DNA of 64,000 bases from NCBI GenBank assembly GCA_963931865.1, contig OZ007513.1, forward strand, positions 8,168,157-8,232,156, read 5' to 3'. Within the stretch, counting starts at the first letter, position 1. The number at the start of each line of letters is the position of its first letter. Below the pieces are notes generated by a model. The model did not search any database. It was given only the letters and a program-made list of their open reading frames with translations, and was not told the DNA's origin. Origin of the DNA: Axinella damicornis (taxonomy: Eukaryota; Porifera; Demospongiae; Axinellida; Axinellidae). Positions 11,631-22,828 of the stretch are shown here, one piece after another. A program made the translations under genes and the position numbers.

Positions 11631-12784
11631 GGATAGGACTCTTCGGTAAAAGATTATTATCTGCACTACCCATAAACTTGCAGCACATGCACAAAAGTAT
11701 CAGTTCACACAAAGTCGTCATAGATGTATATACTTCGGGCAGGAAGCAGTGATCCCACGAAGGTCATCCTGAATCTCACGGTAGTGTTCTTGAACTTGAT
11801 AGGCTGACCTGCGGAAAACAGTTGGAGCACTAATGACATACTAGTACCATATAACTACGGATATCCATACCGACCTGACGCCTCTTGCGATCCACTAGTG
11901 CAGTGTGAAAGTTAGATAAACCATAGCTACTACGTCTCCTCACGAAGGTTAGTCAGGTACGCTAGGTCCTGGTACTGCCGTAATTATCCAAACCGTGTCC
12001 ACCTACGTCACAATCGTGTCCCCCTACGTCACAATCGTGTCCACCTTGCTTGTAAATGACGTAGGAGTGGTACCAGGCCTTCTGCCAGCTATCTGACAAG
12101 GGTTCAAAGGTCACGTATGCGATGCACGCGCGACTGGCAGACGGCCTGGGGACGAGGCTAACAAAAGAGTTGTGTTTACAACCTTGCAAAACCCAACAGG
12201 TAACACTAGCTGAAAACAACAATCCTTGAGAGTAATGTTCAGTCCACATCATTGTGATCGAGGTATAAGCCAATGGCTGAACTGATGTTCAAGTATAGGA
12301 CAAACTCTGTACATTGTATCGGCCTCCGACCAGGAGTTACAGAGTGGAACAAGTCCCCAGTCTAGTAGAAAGGTACAAGGTACAGGCAGATTTCCAAACG
12401 CTGGATCTGGTATTTCCAAAACTTTTTCTTGTAAAAGTACAAAACGTTATAATTATATTCTACATGTATATTGAATATAAAATGCATGGCCAACATAGTG
12501 AAGATTGCGTTACTCATATTTCTGCATTCAATCACCAGTTCTTGCTCAATAGCAACAAAGTGTTGAGTATTGACATCGATATCACCCACAAAGTGCACAA
12601 TATGTGACTGGTTGCACAATGGAATGTAATTATCTTCCGTAAACGTAACATCAAGTATATACTAGCAGATGATCGAGCACAGAGCTAGAGCCATGGCTAC
12701 AACTTTAAACATAGTTCCAAGTCCACTGACTAGTTAATCTGCGGAAAGCTGCATGCCATATTAGGCATCAGTATATGAGCCACA

Positions 12785-12945
12785 GCAAAATGTCATTACC
12801 ACGAGTGTACACTTTCATATTAAAAATCAACACAAACTGATTCCTGATGTGTGTAGTGGAAACATCTTGTTATAGGTATTGCAGTGAAGCTGAATTCACC
12901 TAGAAAGTGAACGTAGAGAAATGCCCAATGCCATATTAGGTAATA
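12785..12945. repeat. Dispersed repeat R1, copy e
   Basis: It shares ACTTTCATATTAAAAATCA-like and AATGCCCAATGCCATATTAG segments with the other R1 copies. Confidence 0.6.
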
Positions 12946-13297
12946 ATATAAATAAACGATTGGTTTTGCTGCTGCTGGTTGATGATAGCTGTGGGTCGTC
13001 GATCCTGTAGGGGAGAGTGCACTCAGCTGACCGTTGGAGGAAGAATGCGTTTGTTCCTTTGACGTAGTACGAACTCTCTCTCCGAAAACTCGCCGAGAGC
13101 TCTGGCCCAATAGCAGTGTACTCCAAGAAGACGACAGAGAATCTCGAGTTTCGCTTCAAAACTGCAGGCCGAGAGAGAATGAAAGTCAGCGGACAACACC
13201 CTACTGTGGTGCATCCTACCCAGTTTGCAAAGACCCTTCGCAGTAGCAGCAAGGCTGAGAATTTTCATCCTAATGTTGTGAGTTGTAAGCGTGTACA

Positions 13298-13343
13298 TAG
13301 CGTCATTCCCAGGCCAACGAAAGAGAGCCTGGGAATGAGGATA
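13298..13343. repeat. Short inverted repeat with CATTCCCAGGC arms
   Basis: CATTCCCAGGC and GCCTGGGAATG arms are separated by 12 bases. The ends resemble the TAGCCTC family, but no clear 9-bp duplication flanks it. Confidence 0.5.
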
Positions 13344-13769
13344 GTTGCCCTCCCAGATGGTTACGTAATGATGTGCATGTAGATATACTTTGCTACATAA
13401 ACACTGTCCGTGCAACTGACAACAAACCCGACAGACAAACTGACAGACAGGTGGACAAAAGCGAATGCTTCGCACATGCGTGCATGGGGTGAAGGTATGT
13501 ATGAACTATGAACGGTAATTGAAGAACTTACTCATGTGAAACACTTGTGTATACACTGCATGTATACAGAGTATTAGTTGTACTGTACTAGAAACTTGGG
13601 TAAATAGAGTCCATTTGCAGGCCTCTGATTACAATTTGCTTTTGTTGTCTACAGTACGTTTTACTAAAGGATTCATTCTCAGCATTTTATCATTTACAGT
13701 ATTGTAAGAAACAAACTCGTATTTCATTCAGTGCTTTGAACGAACATTTAGTTCACTAAACCGAGTTGT

Positions 13770-14090
13770 ACCAGGCTCAGTGCTAGGAGCAGATCAACAA
13801 AAGCTAAGATGACAAGTGTAACTTTCCCGCGGAACTATAGCACAGTGAAGCAGAATTCATAATGATTAGGAGGTGCACGTAAACAAATACCTTATGCCAT
13901 ATAGGGTAATGCCTGGCTCAGTGCTGCATAAATACATCAGTGAATTGAAAAACAAGTCTCCATGAACATTGGGTAGCCATGATGGTACCTCGTGTGAAAA
14001 TTCCCAGTTTAGGAACCTCGTGTGATTCAAACATAGCCATTAAATGGTAGAGATTTAAAATAGCGAAAGTGGTGTAACCAAAATCCCAGA
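13770..14090. repeat. Dispersed repeat R1, copy f
   Basis: Closest to the copy at 7222-7480; both continue through GGAACCTCGTGTGATTC and TTAAATGGTAGAGATTTAAA. Confidence 0.75.
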
Positions 14091-14165
14091 ATACTAAAAT
14101 ACGGGCATGAAATTGAATAAGCAAACGGAGCTATAGTACTGAACCCACAGACACAGGTGAAGGAC

Positions 14166-14360
14166 ACCTGAAAGTGGTGAGTGAATTATGTTAGGACGGC
14201 CATCTGACTGTGGGTGGTAAGCAGTTGTCCTCGTTTTCTGTATGCCCGGCAGTCGGCAAACTTCTGCTACGAGGAATGACTCGAATTGACGGCCCTGATC
14301 AGAGTGCAACTGTTCCAGAGGGAAGAAGCGACAGAACACTTCCTCAACTAGCAGTTGCAA
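14166..14360 (-). pseudogene. Ty3/gypsy integrase core fragment
   Basis: The minus strand encodes a run containing EVFCRFFPLEQLHSDQGRQF, then FLVAEVCRLPGIQKTRTTAYH and PQSDG. The HSDQGRQFES and TTAYHPQSDG motifs are diagnostic of the rve integrase core of Ty3/gypsy retrotransposons. Only the segment from the second catalytic Asp to just before the Glu is present. It joins directly to a repeat also found at 7885-7990, so the copy is truncated and rearranged. Confidence 0.8.
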
Positions 14361-14364
14361 GGAG

Positions 14365-14470
14365 TTAGGCGATATTCAATTTCTTCTTTGACTCCATCCA
14401 CAATGAGGACTTTCTTGTAGCGAGATCAAGCAGTTCCCTTCGCAAGCTGAATGTCATAGTAGAGTAAGTC
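14365..14470. repeat. Duplicate of 7885-7990
   Basis: About 105 bp matches 7885-7990 with few differences (shared block ACTCCATCCACAATGAGGAC). On the minus strand it lies directly downstream of the integrase scrap. Confidence 0.75.
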
Positions 14471-14589
14471 AGGATACTACAAGTGGCAACCACACTCCTA
14501 GTAGCTGTTGCAACAGGTTGTAACTCACTGGTACGTAGCCATGTCGACGTCGAACTACACGGCAGGTATAGTGGGAGCTTGATCCTTTC

Positions 14590-14800
14590 TTTAGAGTTGC
14601 ACTGCAATTTCACTTACTGGTTGCTGTGAAGCAGCAGTGAGCCTAATTTGGTATATGTCTGTGTCTGGTGAGAAGATAAACTTCTCTGTACCGCTGGAAT
14701 GCACACGCACAACACATGCAACCTCTCCTACATTGATTATAGATGTCTGTGCACTGTTGCAAGTACGTAATTTCTGCTGCCCTGGCAATATGGGTATAAT
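14590..14800 (-). pseudogene. Second SPDTD-motif fragment
   Basis: The minus strand encodes GEVACVVRVHSSGTEKFIF and SPDTDIYQIRLTAASQ. The core is shared with the scrap at 9100-9170. The family is unnamed to me and probably transposon-associated. Confidence 0.4.
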
Positions 14801-15940
14801 TATGAGCTGCTTTTAGTTGTCTTGGTGTATATTCTAAGGTTGAATGGCCGTCACAGGCTGGAGTTAGAGCTGTTCGGGTACAGATAAGATGAGCAACAAA
14901 CACAAGGTACTTTTAAAATATGGAACTTCAAATACACTTCTCCAAGGTGCATTTACAGCTGTCTCCGGAGACATGAACACTAAAGTTAGAGGAAACAAGC
15001 ACTGAAGTTCCACCATACAGTAGATTTATGTGGCGAACTTACCAATTCGATAGCTCCCATGTACAACTGACTCAAAGTCAGATGGTGAGGTATTCGTTGT
15101 CCTCCGGTCCAAATAGGGGCTTCATGGAGTCGAGGAAGACCATAAAGGAGTTTCTTACCCGTATAAAGACTTATGACTTAGAGCCAAGTTTAGGTTGGAT
15201 TCTCATAATGGCAAACTACCTCTTTCAAGTATGTATCATGTACACATGCAGAGTATACGGTATAGAGATTCTAGTTTGGTCTCTTTTAACTTGAGGCATA
15301 ATGTCCTCAGTTAAAGGTTTGTATACCATTTCATTGGCCAGGTGGCCGAGTCCATCTTGCTCTCTATCTTGGACTTTATCGGCTTTGTTGATTACTATGT
15401 CTGTCCTCTGTGCAAGGTTTGCAAGTGCCTGTTGAACTGCAAACCCAGTCCACGAGCCTGTATGTCAGGGAATAACGGCAGTATCTCCTCCTCCATGCCG
15501 CTGAGTGAAACAAACGTCTCTCATTTTATGTGAGATTATCACTTTTTGTCTGTGTGTATTGAATTGTTTCTAATTCAAGCAGTATTTTGAATATGGTATT
15601 CTCCAGTCTCATGTGGCTGGTTGCCTGTGACCTTTTGGGCTTATAGGTCTATAGAAAGGTGGTTTTAGCTTAGCCTGTTGGCCATGCATCTCGTAGCGTG
15701 TTCGCATCCTATAGACACAAATTGTTCTGCGTCTTGGAATAGGTCCTTGACATACATCCATTTGGGTTTCGGGATGAATGTCAGTCCTTTGGATAGGACC
15801 GATATTTCAAGTTCTGAAAGTACGGATGTAGATCCGTAACACAATGGTTAGATAGTTTAGATATTTTCCTTCTAAATGCAAGTGTAGCATTTATAGTTCT
15901 TTTATGTTTAAGTGTCCTTTCAGTTTCCCGTTGTCGTTTT
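14800..15940. other. No recognised gene
   Basis: No supported exon or repeat is seen. The left end of the gag-like frame may extend into 15781-15947, where the minus strand stays partly open. Confidence 0.3.
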
Positions 15941-15947
15941 GGGGGTC

Positions 15948-16793
15948 TCAGTGTCTTTTGGGTGGTCCACGTGTTTGTTGGCCACGGGGTCTGCCCCGGT
16001 ATCCCCTGTCTTGCCGGCCTCTGTGCTCTTGTTTGCCAGCACTCTGCTGGAGTTTCTTCAGTTCTCTTTGCAGTTCCTCCACCCTGAGGTGGAGGTTTTC
16101 CCATTTTTTGGGGGGCTGTTGTTGCTCCCTTGGAGTGGAGGCTGACGACTTCTCAGTCCTCCTCTTCTTGCTGGCAGTTTTGCGTTGCTCAGCTTTCACG
16201 GAGGCATACTTTTTGGCCTCCGCGAATGCAGCCGTTGTTTCCTTGCGCCAGAGGCGATTTAAATATTCAGTGTCCCTATCACTTAGGGTGGCCTCCTGGA
16301 TTTGGTGCAAAATTTTACTCCGTTGGGAGTCCTGGTGCTCCCTCTCATGACGCACTATCTTCTCATAGTGCCTGATCAAAACGGAAAACAGAGCTTTCCT
16401 GAAATCTTCGTGGGCAATTTCCCATTCTGCCAGAACCGTTTAATCTGGCTCAAAGATGTGTGGTTCAATGAACGCGCACAATCCCTTAGGAAACGTTTTT
16501 GTGCGGATATTTTCATGCAAGGCGGCTTTATGGTGATCCGCTTTGGTCATGGACATAAGACATTTCCTCATGTCTGTGCAGTGTGCAATGATTTCAGATT
16601 TCAGTTGTTGCACTTTGTCTGGGGTAGTAGGAGAGGGGATCGTTGATTCCTCCCATCCGAGGAGTATATCCTCCTCCTCCCTTGCTAATAGTTGGGAATA
16701 AGGAATAGTTAGGGTTTCTATTCCCTTTGGGAGGGGGTTCTCCTCCTTGTTTGGGGCCGTGGTGGCCTCCATGGGACTCTCTGTGTTGGCCAT
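15948..16793 (-). pseudogene. Retrotransposon gag-like ORF with one in-frame stop
   Basis: From 16793 a minus-strand frame of 282 codons is open except for a single TAA at 16440-16442. The N-terminal half contains KSEIIAHCTDMRKCL, MTKADHHKAALHENIR and FPKGLCAFIEPHI. After the stop the frame continues AEWEIAHEDFRKAL and LIRHYEKIVRHEREHQ. A Lys/Glu-rich, probably coiled-coil segment and a basic Arg/Gly tail (RGRPRGQQTRG) follow. This layout suits a capsid or RNA-binding ORF1 of a retroelement. No reverse transcriptase follows directly. Readthrough of the stop is possible but undemonstrated; family placement is uncertain. Confidence 0.45.
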
Positions 16794-17093
16794 CGGACTG
16801 TCTGTGCTCGCCGTCCTCGGCCTGCATGGTTGACCCAGGTCTTAATTGTCAGCAACTGTGGCTGCCAGGAGGTCACCTGTAAGAATAAAAGTAATGATGT
16901 CAGGTTCAGAGTACAAAATAACAGTCGGCCATCGGCCAATTTCCGAGCAATAACCTATATTCAACAAATTAAAGAATTGCACTCTCTGGGAAATTGGAGC
17001 AATTACCAAGGAGCATTACATGAAACAGAGGGATATATTACTTGAACAAATGGAAAAACTGAACTAAGGCGACACAGTTAAGGTACATAGGAC

Positions 17094-18108
17094 TCAGATA
17101 TGTTTCCGAAATGTTTCAGTGCATGGATCAATATTCAATGTTGGTATGCATGTATAATTATATGACTCAATATAACCAGCGTGTCTTATACAGTCTTCAC
17201 AACTAACCGATGCAAATGCATGTGTCACAAGTATTCTGGGTTCTGCTGTTGCTTGATATGCAACTTCATTCTCATTTATAAAGGCTTTGATCTTACTGAA
17301 CACTTCTTCAGTTGGGTTCAAGTCTGGACTGTATGGGGGTAAAAATCTGACTAATGCTCCTGCCGCAGTTATCAATTCAGTAACAGCATCAAGGTGGTGG
17401 ATTGATGCATTATCCAACACCACAACAGACCGTGCATTGTTTCCATCTAATGGCTTGATTATGTTCAGCAAGCATCTCTGAACAAATTGCAAAAATATGT
17501 CTCCATTGACATTGCCTTCCACAAGGTAAACATCCTCGTTGTCATGACACCTATAGCTGCAATGCACTTTCCATAGGTAACCAGTTTGTGAGTAACAGGT
17601 GTAATTCCCCTCAAACCATAACCAAACTGCCGTATTAGGTTGCGCCTGTCACAACCAGTCTCATCACGAAAAACTAACATATCAGGGTCAAATGCCTCAA
17701 TTTCTGCCATGTATTTTGCTCGGAGGACTTCTGAGCATCTAATAGCAATCTTCTTCATTTTTTGCCTAGTTAGTCCAAGTCGTTGTTCTGTTCTGCATGC
17801 AGTTGCACAGCTCACCCATGTCACAGTTACATCAAGTAGTTCCTGTGAATCAAGTAAATTCCAGGATTGTTCAAAAAGGACTGAAGAACAGTCAGTTCTT
17901 CAAACTCACTCAATTTCCTCTCAGGACCATGTTTGTCCTGGAGAGACCTCACATCACCTGTCGTTCAATACAAATGCAGCAAACGTTCCACAGTGGAGTG
18001 ACTCACATACATGTCCCTTGAAACTTCATCAATAGTTTAGCCTTGCAGGCAAGCCATAAAAACTATTCTCCATCCAAGGTCTTCCAAGTAACACTTAGGC
18101 ATGTCCAT
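17094..18108 (-). pseudogene. Decayed Tc1/IS630-type DDE transposase, copy 1
   Basis: Read on the minus strand from an ATG at 18108: a helix-turn-helix region (SHSTVERLL), then KYMAEIEAFDPDMLVFRDE and TGCDRR, then VVVLDNASIHH and LPPYSPDLNPTEEVFSKIK. The Asp of LDNASIHH and the Glu of NPTE are separated by 34 residues (DD34E), and FRDETGCDRR supplies the first Asp. The protein would have cut and pasted its own element at TA sites. It is broken by two stops in the DNA-binding part and a frameshift between 17465 and 17567. I could not define its terminal inverted repeats. Confidence 0.85.
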
Positions 18109-18323
18109 GTCGCAGTGTCAATGTAAGCTAGCACTCAGTTTAAAATAATCGAGCGTGCGCATAGCATCACTTGGTAGCTCTGATAGATCATGCACTGTCC
18201 GAAGGCTAAACTGCTCTCTAAGTACCACACAATAAGTCATGTAAGTGATGCATGCACTACCTTTAATTTCCCACTTTGTATATAGGAACAGAACTGGTTG
18301 TGTACATGAATATGTCACCATGA

Positions 18324-19293
18324 TTAGTAATATCCAGAATGTTGTATCCATTGTGTGCAGTCAAACTTTGTGATGCAAGAAATACCAGCTAAAATAAAGT
18401 CTTCTAATTCTCCATCTGGTACAGCTTGAATTGCAAGTGCATTTGCACGTAGGTAGGCTTTCAACTTTGCAAAAGCTTTCTCAATGGGATTTAGATCAGG
18501 AGAGTAAGGCGGCAAGAAATGTACCAGTGCTCCAACACTCTGGATTGCATGAACTACATCATCAACATGGTGAATAGATGCGTTATCTAAAATCACCACA
18601 CTGCATGGATTAACCCCATTGAAAGGCATTATATGATTTAGTAAGCTCCTGTCAAGGAATGTATCTGAGTCAACATTGCCTGAAGAAATGTACGTATCCA
18701 GAATGCCTTCAGTAGAGAATACCAATTGCAGAAAATCGTTCTCCTCGCATAAGAAGTTTATGTGAATAAGCAGGCTTTCCAACTAGTCTCATAGCATCCC
18801 TTCTGTCACACCCAGTATCATCAACGAAAAGTGACATATCTGGGCTGTAGACAGATATGTCGGAAAGAAACTGGGCTCGAAGTTCAGCATTACGCTGCAA
18901 TGCTATATTGCTGAGCTTCTTTCTAGAAAAGTTATTTCTCTTCAGAAATCTACAGATTGTGGAAACATCCACATCAGTACCAGTAGTCTGCTTGATGTCA
19001 CTCTGCAACTCATGAAGGTACATATCAGGCCTTTCCAGTGTGTTTTCCATGATTGCAAACTCATCAAAAGCTGATAGCTTCATAGGTGCACCATTCCTTG
19101 ACTGTACATCCACATTTCCAGTTTCATTGAACCTGGAAACTACCCTACAGACTGTAGACGGATCCACATTCAAGTTTCTGGCTGCTTGTCTACATGTTAG
19201 ACCAAGGACTTCGTGTTTGTACACCATTCTCCACCGCATGTCAGCTGAATAAGCTGAAGTACGGTAAGGATCTGTGGAATATCTAGCTGCCAT
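18324..19293 (-). pseudogene. Decayed Tc1/IS630-type DDE transposase, copy 2
   Basis: An ATG at 19293 opens 194 codons with a helix-turn-helix (LTCRQAARNLNVDPSTVCRV), a second DNA-binding stretch and SLFVDDTGCDRRD. The second half, in another frame from about 18782, carries VVILDNASIHHVDD and LPPYSPDLNPIEKAFAKLK, again DD34E. Compared with copy 1, several residues are missing between the first Asp block and HKLL, and a frameshift lies near 18720. It is similar in plan to copy 1 but clearly diverged, so these are two insertions and not a recent duplication. They lie head to tail about 0.2 kb apart. Confidence 0.85.
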
Positions 19294-19550
19294 CCTCGTC
19301 TCAGTTTTGAATAAACGCAGTCATTAAACTACGGACTTGACATGACATGCATTGATTTTGGCACGCCCGTGCAGCTCAAATGAGATTCATTATGTGCTAA
19401 GTAAACTGTGGTTTTCCTACGTGGCCCAGCCATGTTGCAAGACTTCTGCAATAGACAGTAGTAAAAGGGACGCTGATGAATCAGACTCCCATGAGGCTGG
19501 TAATCAGTGACGTTAATGACACTATTTCTTACATAAAATCATGCAACAAA

Positions 19551-19671
19551 CTAGTTATTGACTGGCTTCTCATGCAGCACGCCAGATATTGGCACAGTAG
19601 TAGGCCCTCGGGCTCTACGTCACTACTGTGCCAATATCTGGCGTGTGGCACTCAAACCAGTCAATAACTAG
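19551..19671. repeat. Imperfect long hairpin
   Basis: The arms are 19551-19601 and 19622-19671. Outer stem CTAGTTATTGACTGG and inner stem CACGCCAGATATTGGCACAG pair with their complements around a mismatched internal loop; the terminal loop is about 20 nt. It could be a foldback element remnant or a structured transcript. Confidence 0.75.
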
Positions 19672-20703
19672 TACGTACCAACTATTACAGATGTTACCAC
19701 CCTATTATTACGCCAATGCTTACCCAGCAGTGCAATGCTTAAAAAGCGGACATAGTTTATGTACATGTTTGATGCATGAATTCATGATGAAAGTTGTACA
19801 TACGGGCACGTTACAAATCAAGGGATGTTACTTAACCGCAAGACACTGGGCCCAACTACTCATGTCGTATACAGCTTTAAACAAACTGAGAAACATTAAA
19901 TTCACCTCTTTTTCAAGTCCAATTCTCGTACTACATCAGCCATAAACCCTGTGCAACCATCAGCCTCCACCAAGCAGGTTAGCTTCATTGCAATACTGTT
20001 CTTGGGCACCTAATCACGTAGCTAGACAATGTAGGAGGCACTATACACACAATTTGAAACCACCTCTACACATACTTTCAATAATCTTTACCTTTGAGGA
20101 CTGGTCTGACTTTTTTCCAGTGCCACTACAACTTGCTGTGGATGGTGTGGATGGAGTAGTTGGAGTTGACTGCTCGGTGGGAAGTAGGCCATCGAAAGAC
20201 ATTGTATCGTCGTAATTGTTGGCCATTAGCCGAACTGCAAAGAGAGACTGCTACGCTGACAACTGCCTGACACTGGCAAGACTCCATATACTCATAGAGA
20301 ATAGCAGGAACTTTGGTTGGGCAAGGGCGTCCTCCCAACAATTGGCACAGAGTGGTAATGTCTACGTATAACTATTTCAATGAATGGTCGCCACAACAAA
20401 TTAAAACATGCTGATAGGCTTAAGTTGCATAGCTGATACACAACCAAATTGAATTGTTGGGAGTAGTGTTGCTGGTTCCAGTGCTGTTATGTGTGATGTA
20501 TCGGCCAGTCTGAATACCCAAATCTGTTGGTGCAGGGGTCTTCCTCTGTGATGCTGTCAAAATTATGGAGGAACTATGTAAATTCATTGATATACAGTGT
20601 TTATCATTTATACCCTGACCCTAAGTTAGCCCTAACTCTAAATTTTCTTATCCTGGCTCTATCCATAGCTGAAAGTGATAACCCCATTGAGTCTGATTTT
20701 CAA
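19672..20703. other. No recognised gene
   Basis: I see no motif or well-bounded exon. Confidence 0.3.
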
Positions 20704-20803
20704 TTAAGGTGGCAGATACCCCTTTACGTTAGGTTACCTTTAAACGTCGGTGGCCCCCGACGTTTAAAGGTAACCTAACGTAAAGGGGTATCTGCCACCT
20801 TAA
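20704..20803. mobile_element. Perfect 47-bp foldback bounded by TTAA
   Basis: Positions 20704-20750 and 20757-20803 are exact reverse complements with a 6-base loop. The outer ends read TTAAGGTGGCAGATACC on both strands. TTAA at both tips would fit a tiny piggyBac-type or Kolobok-type insertion with TTAA target duplication. The perfection of the stem implies recent origin or ongoing repair of one arm from the other. Confidence 0.8.
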
Positions 20804-22185
20804 GCTCTCACCCATAGCTACTGATCCCATCACAGCCCCCTGCCCTGAAAATTGGTTCCTCTACTCTAGACAGAGTGTACTCTATCTGAGAGTTCAACAT
20901 GTTGTTACTGACAAGAGAGGTCAAACCCCATTTCATGTTGCCATGGGAGCAAAGCGAGGTCAACTACACATGAGTGTAATGGTATGTGCTGTTCTCAGCC
21001 AATTCCAAATTGACCCAGAGGTATCATTCTGGTAAAAAGCCGACAGACGGAAAGACAAAGAGTGACAAGCGCATTCAGATCCTGCAAGAAGAGATTCAAA
21101 TCCTCAAGGGGTATAGATAATTGGCAAGAGCAAAAAGAAACAACCCAGAAAGAAAGCCAAAGAGAAAGAACGTGCAATGAATGACCAGATCCATAAGGTA
21201 TGCCAGTGGATTTGGATGCAAACCCAACTCTTAAAGCTCTGACCAACATTGCTCCTACTGACAACCCCATTTTAGTGTCTGTGAAAGAAATCATTCTGTC
21301 CTTGGTCTATTCCTGACGACAACCCTGTGTTGATCGATCACATGAGTGACATTTGTAAAGGACAGTAGAATTTGCTTTCAGGGTCTCCCTTAAACTGACA
21401 AACAGCACTGCAGTTTCGGCCTTGATATTTACACACAACACCCAAACCCAACTACTTGTCATGATTTCATTGGTATTGCATGAGCCCTTGAGGGCCATCA
21501 TGTACACCACAGATGATAAGATAAACTAATTTACAATGGGCTAAGTGATCCATGATTGCTGAGATAAACGATAATTGTTGACATAAGTGATGATTTCTCT
21601 TGGAAAATTGAAAGTCTTGCAGTTACCTACACTTGCGCCGTGACTGCATCGATCACATCTGTGACGACGATGCTCACCAAATCTGCACCTAGCAGCAGTT
21701 TCCTCCACCTGTGTGATTCAAGCAAAGCCTCAGGGATTTGAGTCCATCCATCTTCGATAACTGTGCTTTGTACTAGCTTCAGTTTGTGGGAAGGCTTCAG
21801 TTTCGTCACGGTCTTCCTCCTCCACTGGCAGGTCTGTCTGCCCCTTGTAGTTGACTCTTGCATGAGGAAGCAGATATGAGTCCGGCAGGAAGTACATACA
21901 GGTGATGGAGAGCATTCCTCTACAGACACCCTACAATTGTTCCTCCAGGGACCACCCTGCAACAGGTGCACTGTTGCCTAGAGATTGTGAAGTACTTCTT
22001 CAGAAAGATTTGTCAGAGGCTCAGAAGTTAGAGATTATTTCACATTCATATCAATTCGTCACTACTAGTCCATGAGGGCCACTTCTGAATATGCAGTGCA
22101 GGTCTCTGACCCTGAAGATTGAATCAATGGGCATTCTTCAGTCACTACTGGAACTGGGTTGTGCGGCATAATAGAACCATCAGTA
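20804..22185. other. No recognised gene
   Basis: Minus-strand frames at 20995-21294 and 21627-21971 carry no motif I recognise. This could hold unspotted exons but none is supported. Confidence 0.3.
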
Positions 22186-22189
22186 TTTG

Positions 22190-22783
22190 TTATTTTGTAG
22201 AGCCTCTCTGTTCTGTACAGCTGAAAATGTCAGACAATATTGGAAGTGCATCCATATTGGAATATTTATAAAACCTGCGATAGAGCAAGCCAATCTGTTG
22301 TCGGACTTTGGAGCAGATTGTAGCGACATGTGCAGACCAGGACAAATCAGGTGTTATCAATATTCCAAGATACTTGTAGGAGTACACCCTCTCTAGAGGC
22401 AGATCATTGACTTTTATCGTAGGTGGTGTGGTGGGTTCCCTCTTTCGTGTCACAAGCATACTTTCGCATTTACCGCAGTTGAACTGCAGTTTGTGAGCTG
22501 AAATCCAGTCAGCCAGTGCATCAACATCCTCCTGCAAAGCCTGATAATCTGAGGAGGAACAAATAGGCCTGTACAGGAGGAGATTGTCTGCATACAGACT
22601 TACGCTGCCGTTGGACAGGACGTTGGTAAGACCATCAATGCAGATTATGAACAATAGGGGACCAAGTACTGAGCCTTGAGGCACGCCCGAGAGAACAGGT
22701 AAGGGCAGGGAGGTAGCGCCTTCAACTCCAACACACTTTCTCCTCTCTGTCAGGTAGTCAGTGATCCATCTCAGTACATATAC
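22190..22783 (-). pseudogene. Truncated LINE reverse transcriptase
   Basis: The minus-strand frame runs from WITDYLTERRKCV through VPQGSVLGPLLFIICIDGL, then SLYADNLLLYR, then QFNCGKCESMLV and YSYKYLGILI. These are the fingers/palm and thumb motifs of non-LTR (Jockey/CR1-like) reverse transcriptases. The catalytic YADD box reads YADN, so even this domain would be inactive. A stop lies upstream at about 22781-22783, and there is neither endonuclease nor 3' tail. It is a 5'- and 3'-truncated dead copy. Confidence 0.85.
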
Positions 22784-22828
22784 TCAATTTCTCATACCCC
22801 TCCTCATGCACCCTCTCCCTCGACAGTT

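Noticed and set aside
15904..16350. Plus-strand open frames over the gag-like region
   Set aside because: They oppose the longer minus-strand frame and show only compositional Leu/Ser/Phe content.
20704..20803. Rho-independent terminator or microRNA gene
   Set aside because: The stem is far longer than a terminator, and the context is eukaryotic; a microRNA call would need small-RNA evidence.
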